Both the position numbers and the translations under genes were made by a program. The notes beneath the pieces were generated by a model. That model was not told the origin of the DNA. It did no database searches and saw nothing but the letters and a program-made list of their open reading frames with translations. DNA of 64,000 bases from Pratylenchus scribneri (taxonomy: Eukaryota; Nematoda; Chromadorea; Rhabditida; Pratylenchidae): contig JAQSEB010000200.1 in the NCBI GenBank assembly GCA_030063045.1, positions 124,001 to 188,000 of the forward strand, written 5' to 3'. Of this stretch, positions 33,903 to 46,402 are shown piece by piece; the first letter of the stretch is position 1; each line of letters opens with the position of its first letter.

Positions 33903-36117
33903 ATGGCATTTACAACCACATTAAACCATTTCATCCATTTTATTCATTTTATTCCGTCCTTATTATTTCATCTCATCTGCCCAGGCTTCTTCCATTTTTT
34001 GTTCCCACTTTTTTTGTACTTTGTTGAGGGGGGATTGTGCCACATTCAATCAAAATTATGAAAGGCAAATGCTCTTTCATTCAAGGATTTGGCCATCATC
34101 TGTGCTGCCCAGATTTCCATCCAAAAATACAAACAAAATTGTTCATATTTGGTGGGTATTTTTGTGTTGCATCTCCCAAATCCCAATCCTCTTTAACTAA
34201 ATACTATTTTCTTTCCTTTTTTTAAGCAGAATCTCGGCATATAAACAAATTAAACAAATCATCAAAATATATTTATTTATACAACCTACTCTATAAAGAA
34301 TATTTTCCCATTTTTAATTTTATTTGCATATTCATCTCTTCATTTGAAAACAATATTTTATTGCTTATTATTATTTCGTTATTAAATTTCAACAATTTTA
34401 TTTGCATAAAAAAATGAATTATTCGCTTAAAAACATAAATTGAAAGCAAAAAGTATTTTAAATGGGCAAAATTAGTTATTAAAAGAAATTGAAGTGGTTG
34501 AGGGAAGGAGTTTTGTGTGTGAATTCTGTGGAGGATTTAGCATCTGAGTGAGGAGTAAATCCTTCATTTTTTAAATAATTCAACAAATCTCTTCATTAAT
34601 AAGAACACTCAATTTAAATAATGAAAGGAAAATGTGCCATTCGAGAAATTATTTGGGAGTGAACAAAAGAGGGATAAAAAAGCCCACAGGCAACAGTCAT
34701 AACTTTTTCCTTTTCATCATTCCAATTTAAGTGCTAAAAAGTGCCCAATGGCGGAACTTTGCAAAACTTTTGCCACTTTCACCCACTCCATTCCCCCAAA
34801 TCCACTTCTCGCCCCACTTCCATGGCCAATCGATTCCCGCCCACCAAGTCCATTCCATTTTCCCTGTGTTGTGTCCCTTTTTCTCTTTGGTGATGCCATT
34901 GCCCAATCCCCCATCGCCTCCATTTTGTTTGGCCCCCTTCATTTTTGCCAAGTGGCCCAATGCTCTCAAATTTGATTTTCCCCGCCATCGCCACACTTTT
35001 GCCCAACTTTGTTGTCCGCCAGCAGTGGCAAATTCCCCAAGTGCCCGCCGTTCCGGCCAACAAAAACGAAGGCAAATCTAAGAAAATCGGCTTTCTCCGC
35101 AGCCCATTCACGTCTTCATCCTCCCTCCCCCTCTATCTCGACGTTATTCCCAGGGGATTTTGTTTCGCCTTTCTTTCCCCTCCTTCATCGGAATTGTCCA
35201 TCCTCCTCCTCCTCACATAGCCAATTATCCCCCTTTTCCTTGGGAATGGCGATTGGCTTGTGTGGGCTTGGCCCTAAAATGATGAAGTTGACAAAAATGT
35301 GAAAAGACAAATTGATGGATGGGAAGATGGCGAACAACAATTTCCTGGGGGGGGGGGGCAGCACTTAATCGACTTTACCAAAATCCCAAGTAGCTTTTGG
35401 CAATTTGCTTTTTCGTCCATTTAAATTGAAAAGCAAAACAACACAACCCAAAGAAATGGGCCAAAGCAATGCACAACGAAAAGGTGCGTCTAGCCACCAA
35501 GCTTGTGGCCACTTGGCTTGTCCCCCTTTTGGCCGAATACAATTCTTTCCCTCCATTCTTCCCTTCCATTCTCCACTTTTATATGCTTTCCTCCCTCCTT
35601 TATTTTCCTTCGCTTCCATTTCTCTTTCCTCAACCCGCGAAAATATATTTATTCATGAGCAAAAGTAGGCCAAGGGGAGTTGCCTTTTGCCTCCTCATTT
35701 CCCTTCTATTGCTTTTCCCTACCAAAAGTCTTGGCCTTTTTGCGACTTTTGCCTATTCCATTCTCTCCCTTTTGTGCCATTCTTCGCTGCTTTTCCATGT
35801 ACTAAATTTGCCGCCTCCGCCAGCCGCTTTACCCTTTTCCTATTTTTTGTTTCTCCATTGCCATTTCTATTGGCAATTTCCCCGATTTGGCCACCACTAT
35901 TCCGCCGTGGGCACGTGCCCCCTCCACCCCTCCCATCCACATCCTCTTACCCCTTTTTTTTCTTCATCAACAATTATTTTTGGCTGGCATCCGTCCAACA
36001 TTCATTCCATCCATCCATTTCCATTTGCGCACATCGCTTCATACTAAATTCATCCATTTTCGTTAATTACGCCATTCCATTTCCATTCCTTCCATTTATA
36101 ATACCTCAAAAAGGGGC
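33903..36117. other. Intergenic, no confident gene
   Basis: 34250-34620 is very AT-rich. 34730-36110 is pyrimidine-rich on the plus strand with overlapping open stretches in several frames (for example 35469-36047), whose composition follows the C/T bias and carries no domain. A 12-G run lies at 35347-35358. This may hold promoter or 5' UTR sequence of the gene at 36118. Confidence 0.4.
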
Positions 36118-38403
36118 ATGCGAGTGATGAACGGCCGTTTGGGAAATATGGTCAGGAATCCGCTTGTCCGCAATAAGTTAGTATGCCCCTCACCCCAATA
36201 AATTCATTTTACACACTTTTGTCCAGTTACCTCAACAATGGAGATTCGAAAAGGCCAAAAAAGCGGAGGACAAGTTCGGCGGATGGGGCATTGCCTCGGG
36301 CCGTCCAATTCGATGAATCCTCGGACCAATATCGTTGCCTTTGCGGCTGCTTTCATGTCAAGACCGGGGCTTATTTTATAGCCGGTGAGTCATCAAAGCA
36401 AACAAATGTGACCAATCAATTCCACCCTTTATTTGCAGGAATCGAAATATTCCTCATTTTGGTATTCTTTTTGAATGCCCTTTTGGTGTTGCTCCAGCAA
36501 AGAAATGATTTGGACAGGGGAAATGCCTGGAATAGTCAATATGTTCAATCTGCCTTCATCATCGAGTCAATCTGTCTGGGAATGGCGTTGACCACAGTTT
36601 TGCTCCTTCTCCTCGGACTTGGCCAAAATTCAGCGCCCCTTTTGCTTCCTCATTTGGCCATCCAATGTTTGGCCCTTCTTTGCCTTCTATTTCTCGTTGT
36701 TGTCGGCACAATTGCAATTTGCACCGATTTAGTATGTTCTTTTTTTTTGTCAAATTTCAATTCTAGTAAAATTCCCTAGAGGCAAATCAAATGTTTTCCA
36801 TAATTTTCATATATTAATTCAGGCACTTTTCTACCGTATCTTGAATGCGGCACCATTCAACGAATATCCTGGCCAATCAACGGTTTCTAATCGGGTTCCG
36901 TTGCGTTTCTTAAAAGTTTAAAAAGTTGCTTTCCTATAAAAGTAAAAAAAAATATAGAAAAAATGGAAATTTTTCCCATTAAATTATTATGAATGTCAGA
37001 CATCAATTTCCCAATTTTAGGTTGGGTTTATAATATGGGGAATAAAAATAAATTATAATTAATAAAATATAATCATTCATTAGCATATTCTGCGTTGTGA
37101 ATATTTTTACTTCTCCTTCTTGTTCTGTTCTGCCTGTTCTGATTTGTAATTTGCACTAAATTGTAATTCTGATTTGTAATTGCACTAAATTGTAATTCTG
37201 ATTTATAATTGCACTAAATTGTAATTCTGATTTATAATTGCACTAAATTGTAATTCTGATTTGTAATTTGCACTAAATTGTAATTCTGATTTGTAATTTG
37301 CACTAAATTGTAATTCTGATTTATAATTGCACTAAATTGTAATTCTGATTTGTAATTTGCACTAAATTGTAATTCTGATTTATAATTGCACTAAATTGTA
37401 ATTCTGATTTATAATTGCACTAAATTGTAATTCTGATTTATAATTGCACTAAATTGTAATTCTGATTTATAATTGCACTAAATTGTAATTCTGATTTGTA
37501 ATTTGCACTAAATTGTAATTCTGATTTATAATTGCACTAAATTGTAATTCTGATTTGTAATTTGCACTAAATTGTAATTCTGATTTATAATTGCACTAAA
37601 TTGTAATTCTGATTTATAATTGCACTAAATTGTAATTCTGATTTATAATTGCACTAAATTGTAATTCTGATTTATAATTGCACTAAATTGTAATTCTGAT
37701 TTATAATTGCACTAAATTGTAATTCTGATTTATAATTGCACTAAATTGTAATTCTGATTTATAATTGCACTAAATTGTAATTCTGATTTATAATTGCACT
37801 AAATTGTAATTCTGATTTGTAATTGCACTAAATTGTAATTCTGATTTGTAATTGCACTAAATTGTAATTCTGATTTGTAATTTGCATTAAATTGTAATTC
37901 TGATTTGTAATTTGCACTAAATTGTAAATTCCGCCAGTTCTGATATATTGTAAATTGTCTTCTTAGACAGCTGCCCAATTTGTAAATTCAGCATATTTGA
38001 TTTTAATTCGCCCTTCTATGAAGATCCTCAAGGCAAATTGTTTGTCAAATTTTCTATTTTTTTAAACTATATTTTAAAAATTTTTTTATATTATTTAAAA
38101 AAAATTTACTTTTTAGGAAACGCACACCCTCTTTCTAATCCACGTATATAATATTTTAATATATTTTCAAGGTGGCACTTTCCGCTGAAACATCTGCTCG
38201 AATTTATGCATTCATCGGTTTGTATTTGTTCACTCTTTTGCTTGAATGTTGGTTCCTTCGGATTATTTACAATTGCAACAGGCAATCAAAATGATAATCA
38301 CTCAAATCCATTCATAATTTTCAGATATTTTTCTGAACGCCGCAAATATATGAGATATTGTTTGGCATACAGTACCCCATTGAAGACACTCAGTGCCCGG
38401 TGA
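36118..38403 (+). CDS. Second LAPTM-like four-transmembrane protein
   Basis: Exons: 36118-36176, 36227-36384, 36439-36731, 36823-36915, 38172-38281, 38325-38403. A basic N-terminus (NGDSKRPKKRRTSSADGALP) precedes the cysteine-rich entry YRCLCGCFHVKTGAYFIAG and TM1 (IEIFLILVFFLNALLVLL), TM2 (FIIESICLGMALTTVLLLLL), TM3 (LAIQCLALLCLLFLVVVGTI), a luminal-type loop with ALFYRILNAAPFNEYPGQST, and TM4 (YAFIGLYLFTLLLECWFLRI). The tail has ERRKYMRYCLAYSTPL. The CxC..F/H entry and 4-TM layout match the gene at 21671 and LAPTM-type lysosomal proteins. Intron 4 is 1256 nt and contains the 37.1-37.9 kb minisatellite. Without splicing it, the frame ends at TAA 36919-36921 after TM3. The last intron appears GC-AG (donor GC at 38282-38283). 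Confidence 0.7.
37132..37930. repeat. AT-rich minisatellite, 28/30-bp units, inside an intron
   Basis: About 27 tandem copies of CTGATTT(G/A)TAATT(T)GCACTAA followed by ATTGTAATT. The unit length toggles between 28 bp (TGATTTATAATTGCAC form) and 30 bp (TGATTTGTAATTTGCAC form). It is the same family as the first three units of the 2.2-3.0 kb array. It lies wholly in intron 4 of the second LAPTM-like gene. Confidence 0.95.
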
Positions 38404-38669
38404 TTAATGTCCTCCTCTCATCCCCTTATTTCATACTGCCCAATCAACAAAAAGGAGTGCCAATGCCAATTCACAAAAATATTTTCCATTCATTAGCTAA
38501 ACTCTCAGCTTCGAATACATATTTTGGTTGTGAATATTTTGTTTATTTTTCTGTATATAAGAATAAATGTCATTTTAATTTTACTTTTTATTAAAATTCT
38601 TTAACATAAAATATATGAAATAATTGATGGATGGATTGGATGGATATATGGCAATTAAATTGTTTTTGA

Positions 38670-40276
38670 TCAAAAGAAATCTTTGCGCGGCGATCCTCCT
38701 CCATTATTCATTTGGACAATCAATCGACCTTCCCCCAATGAGCTTGTTTGAGCCGAACTTGGCCTCGATTTTGATTGATTGCTTGATGATTGATTGTTCG
38801 ATTGGTTGACTTGACCGCGCATTTTTCGTCGAAGTAGAAGGGGATTTGCGGTCCTGAGGAACATTTCCTTGAATGTTGGATTCAACCAGGCATAGAGAAT
38901 TGGATTGGCCACATTTGTGGTCATTGCCACACTGAAAATCACAACAAAAATATATCCAAAAATTTATTGGGGGAGGCGAAAAACCTATGTGAAATGAGCG
39001 AAAATAAATATAAATAATTTGTGCCACCCCATTGCAACAATTGGATGTCATATTCAATGAGCATGGTCAAAACACTATGCGGAAACCAGGCAAGACCAAA
39101 AAAGAGCACAACCGAGGCCAAAATGGTTGTTGTTCTTCTTTGCTGTTTGCTCAATTCATTTGCCCTCATTTTGTCACTTTCTGTTCGAGATGGAACCCGG
39201 CAAAGTCCTTCAACACTTGGCGACTAAAATTCATCAAATTTATGTCCAAATTTATTCCCAAATTTCCCACATTTCCAACGAGCCCATTTCCCTCAATATT
39301 TTGTGCAGAAATTGAATGTTTGGCCAACATTTTTTGCCTTTCGGTCAATCTTCTCAATTTGAAATTATTTCGTCGACGAAGACGCGAAAAAATTGAAGCA
39401 TAGCAGAAAGACATTGTGACGAATGGGAGCAAAAATTGAAGAGCCAAAACGGAGAGGGCATAGCCCCGACGAACTTGGGTATTTGGCCATTGTTCGGAGC
39501 AAAACTAAATGAAGAATTAAATTAAATATAATTGAATGGGAAGTTCAATTCACCTCCCCACAATATCCTTCATATTTTTCCACAATCATATAATAGGCAT
39601 ACGGGATTGAAATGAGCAGGGAAAGGGCCCAAAGGACAGCAGCAAGAATGGTGGCCTAAAAAATATTGTTTAGATGGGGAATAAATGTTGGAAAGCGGAC
39701 TTGTCCAGGACTGAGTGAACGGGCATGGGGATAATGGACGAGCCAATAACGGTCAATGGCAATTGCCGAAAGGGAAAATGTGGAAACCAAAACAGAAACA
39801 GCCTTCAAAAATATGCAAAATAAATTAAAATGGAATAAAAGGGGAAGGCTGACCTGAACCATTGGAAGGAGATGACAAATTGCGTTACCGAAAAGCCATT
39901 CCTTATAAATATTGGTGACGAGGGTGAATGGCAAGGAAAGAAGGCACACAATGACATCGGAAATGGCCAAATTCAGGATGAATATATTTTGTACGGAACG
40001 AAGATGTTGGCAACGGAGAGTGAGGAAAACAATGGCCAAATTGCCCAAAAGACCAAGCACAAAAATGTGAGTGTAAAGGGCGCAGAAAAAGGCGATGGCC
40101 AAAGGCGAATTGGTTGGATCCGGTGATTGGACAATGTAATGGAAACATTCATCCGGGGAAAGGGATTGACCACCTTCACCATTTAATTCATCATTTGATG
40201 ATAAATGATCATCGGTGAAATTATTAAAATGAGGAGGAGAAATTAGTTCGGCCGAATGGCTGAGCATTGAGGTCAT
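38670..40276 (-). CDS. Neuropeptide receptor-like class A GPCR (NPY/NPF receptor type)
   Basis: The minus-strand rhodopsin-family receptor starts at 40274-40276 with an N-terminal ectodomain carrying N-glycosylation-type NFTD. TM1 has GNLAIVFLTL; TM2 LNLAISDVIVCLLSLPF (conserved NLAxSD); the TM3 cysteine is in NAICHLLPMVQ, and TM3 ends AIDRYWLVHYP (DRY). TM4 ILAAVLWALSLLISIPYAYY. ECL2 has CGEFCSEQWP, the C-x-E-x-WP pattern usual in NPY/NPF receptors. TM5 LQFLLPFVTMSFCYASIF; a long basic ICL3; TM6 FFGLAWFPHSVLTML (with FxxxWxP); TM7 TTNVANPILYAWLNPTFKE (NPxxY). The tail is Ser/Asn/Gln-rich and ends at 38670. Introns split after TM3, after ECL2 and before TM7. This fits a nematode NPR receptor; the ligand cannot be assigned from sequence. 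Confidence 0.88.
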
Positions 40277-43200
40277 CTGAAAAAGGAGACAAAAATGGAT
40301 TAAAAATAGGATTTATTAGAATAAGTCGAAGGACCAAAAATTCAAGGGAAAAAAGAATGCGGATTGGCCTCAAGGGGAAATTCAGGTTGAGAAGGGGGGG
40401 GGGGGGGGGAATGGGTATAGGAAAATGGAAAACAAAAGTGGCACGCAATATTTGGAGGAGGGATTGGGGCGTGAATTGGATGAGGCCAGAGGGATCATCA
40501 AGGCGTAAATGGGAAAAGGGGGAGAAGGGGATATGAATGAATAAATTGGATTTGGGCATCAAGGACATCGTGGATTGGCTTTTAGAACTAATTTAGTGGA
40601 TTTTAGGGATGAGATGGACTCAAATGGAATTGTTGGAATGTTGTTGTTTTGGAATGGCCTCCATTGAATGAATGGAAGCCATATGCCAATTATTGAAATG
40701 GACTTCTCCGTTTTTTAATGAATTCTTCATTTTTGTGCCCTTCTTCTCCTCCACCTCCCGGTTTCATTTAAATCTGGATTATTCCCTGGAGAAGAATTTG
40801 GAAGGACCAAAGAGCATCAAATTTGGGTAAATATTTTCGTATTTCATTGTGGAATTGGAGGATGGCATTTTCATGGAAGGAATGAATGAATGAAGGAATA
40901 TATGTTTTGGCTATAAAAAAGGTGGAGAATGTGAATGAACACGCAATTAGGTGGATATTATGAATTGTGGGATGGATGGAAATTTGGAATGAATTAATTC
41001 TTTGTTTGTTGGATATCCCAATTTTGTGAGTGCATTGAATTGGATTGGATGGGTTGGGTGCATTGCGCACATCCACCAACCAAAACCAATTAATCCGGCA
41101 AATATTCCAGGGGAAATGCTGTTTTCTAAGGATGAACCCTTTGGGGGCAATATCACACGCCACCTCCTTTGACATTGTGGTGCCAATTAAAAATGATCCT
41201 TGGAAATACATACAATTCCCATTCATTTCCGCAATTGTGTTTTGCATTCACCCAGACAGACCAAAGTGCGCAAAAACAATTTTAAACAATCAACAGTTAA
41301 TAAAATTCTGATATTTTTGTGAACCATTTCAAAATTTTTGCCATTTCCAAATTTGGATTCAACGAATTTGGAGGGAATTGACGCTCAAAATTGGCACAAA
41401 TTCTTCGGAAATAACAAAAATGGATAGGAGGAAAATTGGCGTGAGAACAATGAATACACGGAAAGTACAAAAATAATAATTAAAAAAAATTAAAATAATG
41501 TATATTTGGGATCAAGTTGCGGACAAAGAAGGGAAGAATGGGATACAATTTGGACATTTCCTCTCACAAAATGAATTGATTTCATTGGCCAAAATGTGGA
41601 TTTTGTGCTCTGTTGATCTTATCGCCGACATTTTTAATGCCAACCAAATTCCCTTGGGAATGGGAATGGAAGTGGATTATCGCATTGGATTTTGAATAAT
41701 TTAGGAAGTAATATTCTAAATTTAAATTAAATCCGTGAATTGTGCCAAATTTGGAATATTTGTCAGTCAATGAATGTGAATAGAGGTCCCATTCGCCCAT
41801 TGTTTCGTCAATTTCCATGGTTTCTTGGATGTCATTTGCCTTCCAAGAATTGAAAAAGCAACACAAAAGGTGCGACTGGAATATGTCCCAGAAAATTTAA
41901 ATCAAAGGCCATCTTCGGATTTATTATATAAGGGAGGATATGTCAAAGGGTGGTTATTCTTTTGCATATAAATCCGCACCAGGAATTCCGCTTCGACGAT
42001 TTGCCTCCATTGGCATTTTCCTCACAATGCCAGGAGGGAATTGAGAGTCACGCAAAGCACCCGAATGAATGAAGCAATCCGAGAAGTGGATATGAGGGGG
42101 GGGTGGGGGTGGGGGTGGGGGTGGGGGTGGGGGTGGGGGTGGGGGTGGGGGTGGGGGAGTTGGGTTGGATGAAAATTGGCACAAAATGCAAATGGCAAAA
42201 AAAGAGGGAATTTGTGTTCTTTGGACCGAGCATATGCGGGCATAATGACCAAAAGTTGGGTGGAAAAGTGCACACATTCATTGGCATAATTGGCATTTTG
42301 GGGAGGACAAAAAATGAAGGAGGAAAAAATTGGGTCAAAAAATATTAGGCAAAAAAGGAGGAGACCATAATTGGATTTTGTGAAATTTTTTAACCAATTT
42401 GTGCCATTTTTGGCCTAATTTGAATTCAATAATTTTGCATATTTGAGGGAGGTTAATTTATAATGACGAATGAATGGATTGGATGGTCGCATGGGATTGG
42501 ATGCCATTTGAATATTTTTGCTTACTTTCCCCCACATTTTGGCCATCATTTTCTGACTGACTCTCACGCGGACATTTTCTTGGATTGGCGACAGTCGGCC
42601 GACTATTTAGGCGTGGGAAACCGTTGAATTTGCCAAGAGAGGATTTGGGCTAAAAAATGGGCCAAAACTGAATTGAATGAATGAATTTGTGCAAGGATGG
42701 AGGTGGCCCCCTTTTTTGGTTGGCTTCCATTCTTCTTTTCTTATGGCCACCCTTTTGTGTGAATGTTGTTTGGCCAATTCCAGGGAGTCAATCCAATTAT
42801 GCAGCAGAAAAGGGGGGGGGGGGGGAATAAATAGAAAAATGAGGAATGGGATGTGAAACTTGCTCCTTCAAATGAATGTGCCCTTTGGCAAATTAATATT
42901 TTTATTTTAATTTGATAATTGGAATCTATGAGATTGTCGGAGAGGAAAATAAAATATTCATCAAAGGGGCAAAATGATGGACATTTTTGACTTTTTTAAA
43001 ATGCATTTTTGGAATTTGGCCCTAAAAGGGCATCGTTTTTGGATTGCATGGCCGACTGTGGGGTCCATTAAGGGGATTGAAGGCCACGGATGGTGTTTTA
43101 GGGTTGTTAATGAGACGCAGATGGGAGGACATGGGTGGCAGCCAAGCTCAGCAAATGGAGAATAAAAAACAAAATGAAGAAATGGAGGGGGGGGGGGATG

Positions 43201-44281
43201 ACCAACCCCGATGGGAGGAAGCAGACGAAGACGACGTAAAAATGGAGCCAAAGAAGAAGCATTGAAAAAAGGCGGCTTTGGCTTCACTTGCGCCCCCCCC
43301 CCTCACCTCCCCTCAATATAATGGCCAAGAATGTGGTGGGGGGAGCACTTTAGGTGGCATTGTTGGCATAATCCCTTAAAAAATGGTGGGGGAAGGGCTT
43401 CGCACACATTTTTATGAGGACCAAAATCCATTTGGTTTCTCACCGGAAGGGAAAGTGGATTGAGGGGGGGGGGGGGGGGGAAGGAAATTGCCTTCTTTTG
43501 TACTTGAATATAAAAAAGGCACTTTAATGGGTGGCCACATCGATTGGGTTGGATTAAAGGGCAAATTGGGTTTGGGGGGAAGCTGGCAACAGACTCATTT
43601 AGCCAATTTGACGCGCAATGTGGCCAATCCATCTTTGATGGGCCACGCGGCCACTCTCTTTTGCCATATTTTTATAGGGCAATGAATGACGACAACTTTT
43701 TCGGCAAAGCACAACAAAAAGTCCATCTGCTGTCGAATAAAGAGAATTGAACCCAAAGTTTGCGTGGGATGAAGGAAAATAAATTCGAGGGAAATGAAAA
43801 ATAAAAAATGAATTCAAATTTTACTGATGAAATATGTAAAAATTGTGGGAATATTTTATTTTATTTTGATTGAAAATATTTTTTCAATCCCCCTTTAAAA
43901 CCAAATTACATTCCAAAAATCTTGTTTTTTTTTTCCTTTTGCCGATCATTTTCCCACCAATATTCCCCCTAAAATCCACTACATTTTAAACCACTTTCCC
44001 TTTTTCCACTCAATTGACACAAAAATGGACTCAAAATGTCCCCAAAAACCTTCTAAAATCCCCGTTGCCCAATTCCCTCCTTTCCCATTTTTGCATCCGG
44101 CCGAACGGCAAAAAAGGGCACCGACAAATTGCTTTTGCCCAAAATCCATCCATACAGCCCAACCCATTTTATGGCCTTTTGGAAGGGGGAAAGGGGGCAG
44201 GCATAGGGCCACAAAAAAGTAGCCGAATCCCCGAATTCATCAATGCCAAAAAACAAATATATTTGTCCATTTTCCCAATTC
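40277..44281. other. Intergenic region rich in G tracts
   Basis: About 4 kb with no convincing gene. A minus-strand open stretch at 40768-41247 has no domain. Homopolymer or near-homopolymer runs: G16 at 40394-40409, (GGGGGT)n at about 42095-42158, G14 at 42812-42825, G11 near 43187, C10 at 43293-43302, G17 at 43464-43480. A Trp/Met-rich plus-strand open patch at 42974-43165 has no supporting neighbours. Confidence 0.5.
42095..42158. repeat. (GGGGGT)n microsatellite, G-quadruplex prone
   Basis: About ten copies of a six-base GGGGGT unit, preceded by a G-run. It produces spurious open frames on both strands (Gly-Val on plus, His-Pro or Thr-Pro on minus). Confidence 0.9.
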
Positions 44282-46148
44282 ATGAAAATGTTCAATTTCT
44301 TTGCTATTTTCCTATTCCATTTTGTTTTGGGTGGGCAAAAGACGACAAAATCACCTGCAGCTCCTCCATGCAATATGCAATCCGTACAGAGCAAATCCAT
44401 AATGGCAACATTACTTCAGGAATATGACAAAGCTGCAAATCCAAGTGGCGGAGTATTAGATGTGCAAGCTGAAGTGAATAAATTGAATAATATTTACATT
44501 TTAATTAATCCAATGTGCAGGTCACTGTGCAGGATATCAGCTCAATTAGCGAAATTAGTTCCTCATTTGTTGTTGACCTTTGGTTCTCCCAAATTTGGTC
44601 CGACCCCCGGCTTGTCTATTCCCATTTGAGTTGTAAAAGTAATCTTTCCCTTGATGAATCATTGGCCCAGAAATTGTGGACCCCAAATTTATGCTTCATC
44701 AACAGGTTTTACTTCCTTCATTCAAATTCTCATTTAAATATTGTTTTTGTTTTCTAGTCAAGACACCTATATTCACAGTTCACCAGAATCGAACATTCTT
44801 TTGATCATCTATAGTAATGGAACCGTTTGGTTAAACCATCGAATCCGAGTGCAGGTGGGCCTTTTCCTTCATATGAATTAGTCTTCACTGTCGAAATGGA
44901 ATATTACCCTCACAATGGAATTTGATCTTTATATTGCAATAAATGATTATTTTTCATCTAATTCCATTTGTTCTGATTTGTAATTGCACTAAATTGTTAA
45001 TTCCGCCCGTTTTTGTATAATTGTAAATTCTATCTAGTTTTTAATTGTAAATTCCCGTCATTCAATTCCCAATTACAAATCACATCATATATTCCCTCAG
45101 GGTCGTTGCACAATGGGTGATGGATTCGCCAATTTCCCTTTGGATACACAACGGTGTTTTCTTGTGCTCGAATCCTGCGGTTATTCCATCGCTGAAGTTC
45201 GCCTTTCGTGGCTTCCTTGGAATCCAGTCAGGTGCTCAACAATAAATAGCAATTTAAATTAATTGGATTTATTGAATAGTGTGGCCAGCGAACGTCTTCA
45301 ACTTCCGGACTTTCGTTTTGTGAATTTAAGCTATGAATATCAATTAAGGCGATATAGTGCTGGGGCATTTGACCAATTGAAAATCACTTTCCATTTCAAA
45401 CGACTCTATGGCTATTATGTAGTCCAAGTATAAATAATGTTCTCCTTTATATATAAATTTTGTTTTAGGCTTATTTGCCCTCATATTTGTTCGTTTTCAT
45501 TTCTTGGATCAGTTTTTGGATTGATCGATATGCCCTCCCTGCCCGAATTCTTCTTTGCGTCAATGCGGCCTGTGCTCTCATTTATCAAATGGGAAATGTG
45601 GTTCAGAATTTGCCCCGTGTCTCCTATGTCAAAGTGCCTTTCCTCAATATCTCCTGCTTAATCAAATTTTCCCAATTATTTTAAGGCCTTGGATTTGTTC
45701 TTTTTCGTCTCCATTTTCTTCATTTTTATGTCCCTTCTGGAAATGGCCATAATTGGCTACATTGACAAAATCTATGAATTGGGCCATTATCGAAGGGTTC
45801 GAAGTCAACGGCGATTGCGCGCAGTGATGATGGGCCAAACGGCGGACACAATGCTCGTTGCCCTTCGCCGTCCTTCAGCTCAATCCACGGCAACAATTGA
45901 CGCAAATGCAAACCATAATGATGGATATTTTACGACTATGCGTTCCGATTTGGCTGGTCGATATCAACATGCACAGGGATCAATGGTGGATCGTTATAAG
46001 CATGGGAAAATGGGCCATCGAATTGATTTCTTCTGCGCACGAGCATTCCCCCTCGTTTTTGCAGGTTTTTATTCGTCAAAATTTTAATATTTTATTTCCC
46101 CTCACAGTTTTCAACATGGCCTATTGGACATATTATTTGACCAGATAA
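44282..46148 (+). CDS. Divergent cys-loop ligand-gated ion channel subunit (LGC family)
   Basis: Pentameric receptor subunit. Exons: 44282-44473, 44521-44705, 44758-44854, 45101-45231, 45280-45427, 45469-45633, 45686-46064, 46108-46148. Signal peptide [17 protein letters not shown]; ligand-binding domain with [20 protein letters not shown] and WSDPRLVY; cys-loop beginning [19 protein letters not shown]1 [22 protein letters not shown]2 from [17 protein letters not shown] to [14 protein letters not shown]3 [20 protein letters not shown]; a long cytoplasmic loop; TM4 [20 protein letters not shown]. The PAR motif before TM2 is that of anion channels (GABA, glycine and glutamate-gated chloride types). 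Unusual: the cys-loop has 15 rather than 13 residues between the cysteines, and pore position 9', normally Leu, is Cys. The ligand is unknown. Intron 3 (44855-45100) carries a degenerate copy of the window's minisatellite unit. Confidence 0.85.
44970..45090. repeat. Degenerate remnant of the minisatellite family
   Basis: One recognisable unit (TCTGATTTGTAATTGCACTA, 44970 region) followed by decayed TTGTAAATTC-type pieces and a terminal part in inverted orientation (AATTACAAATCA near 45072). It lies inside intron 3 of the ligand-gated channel gene. Confidence 0.7.
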
Positions 46149-46402
46149 ATATATATAATTGATATATTCATATTGAATAAATATAATAATAATAAATAAT
46201 TTACAATTTGTTTGCACCATAAAATTCTTGTTGAGATTCTCTATTTTTTGATTTGATTTCATTTATTCATTCAAACCCGGGAACCGTCATCCCTTTCTGC
46301 TATTCTTTTTGACTCTTATTCCATTTGACTGAGCACTTGACTGAGTGGTTTGAATGGAATTATCTTCAAAATAAACTAGAATTACATCATTTTCCCATAT
46401 TT

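Noticed and set aside
35405..36127. Overlapping plus-strand frames rich in Pro, Phe, Leu and Ser
   Set aside because: All frames are open because of a C/T-rich bias; no family motif and no consistent splicing.
40768..41247. 159-codon minus-strand frame
   Set aside because: No domain, irregular composition, no adjacent exons; most likely chance in the 5' flank of the GPCR gene.
42022..42338. His-Pro / Thr-Pro repeat peptides
   Set aside because: Caused only by the (GGGGGT)n microsatellite read in three frames.
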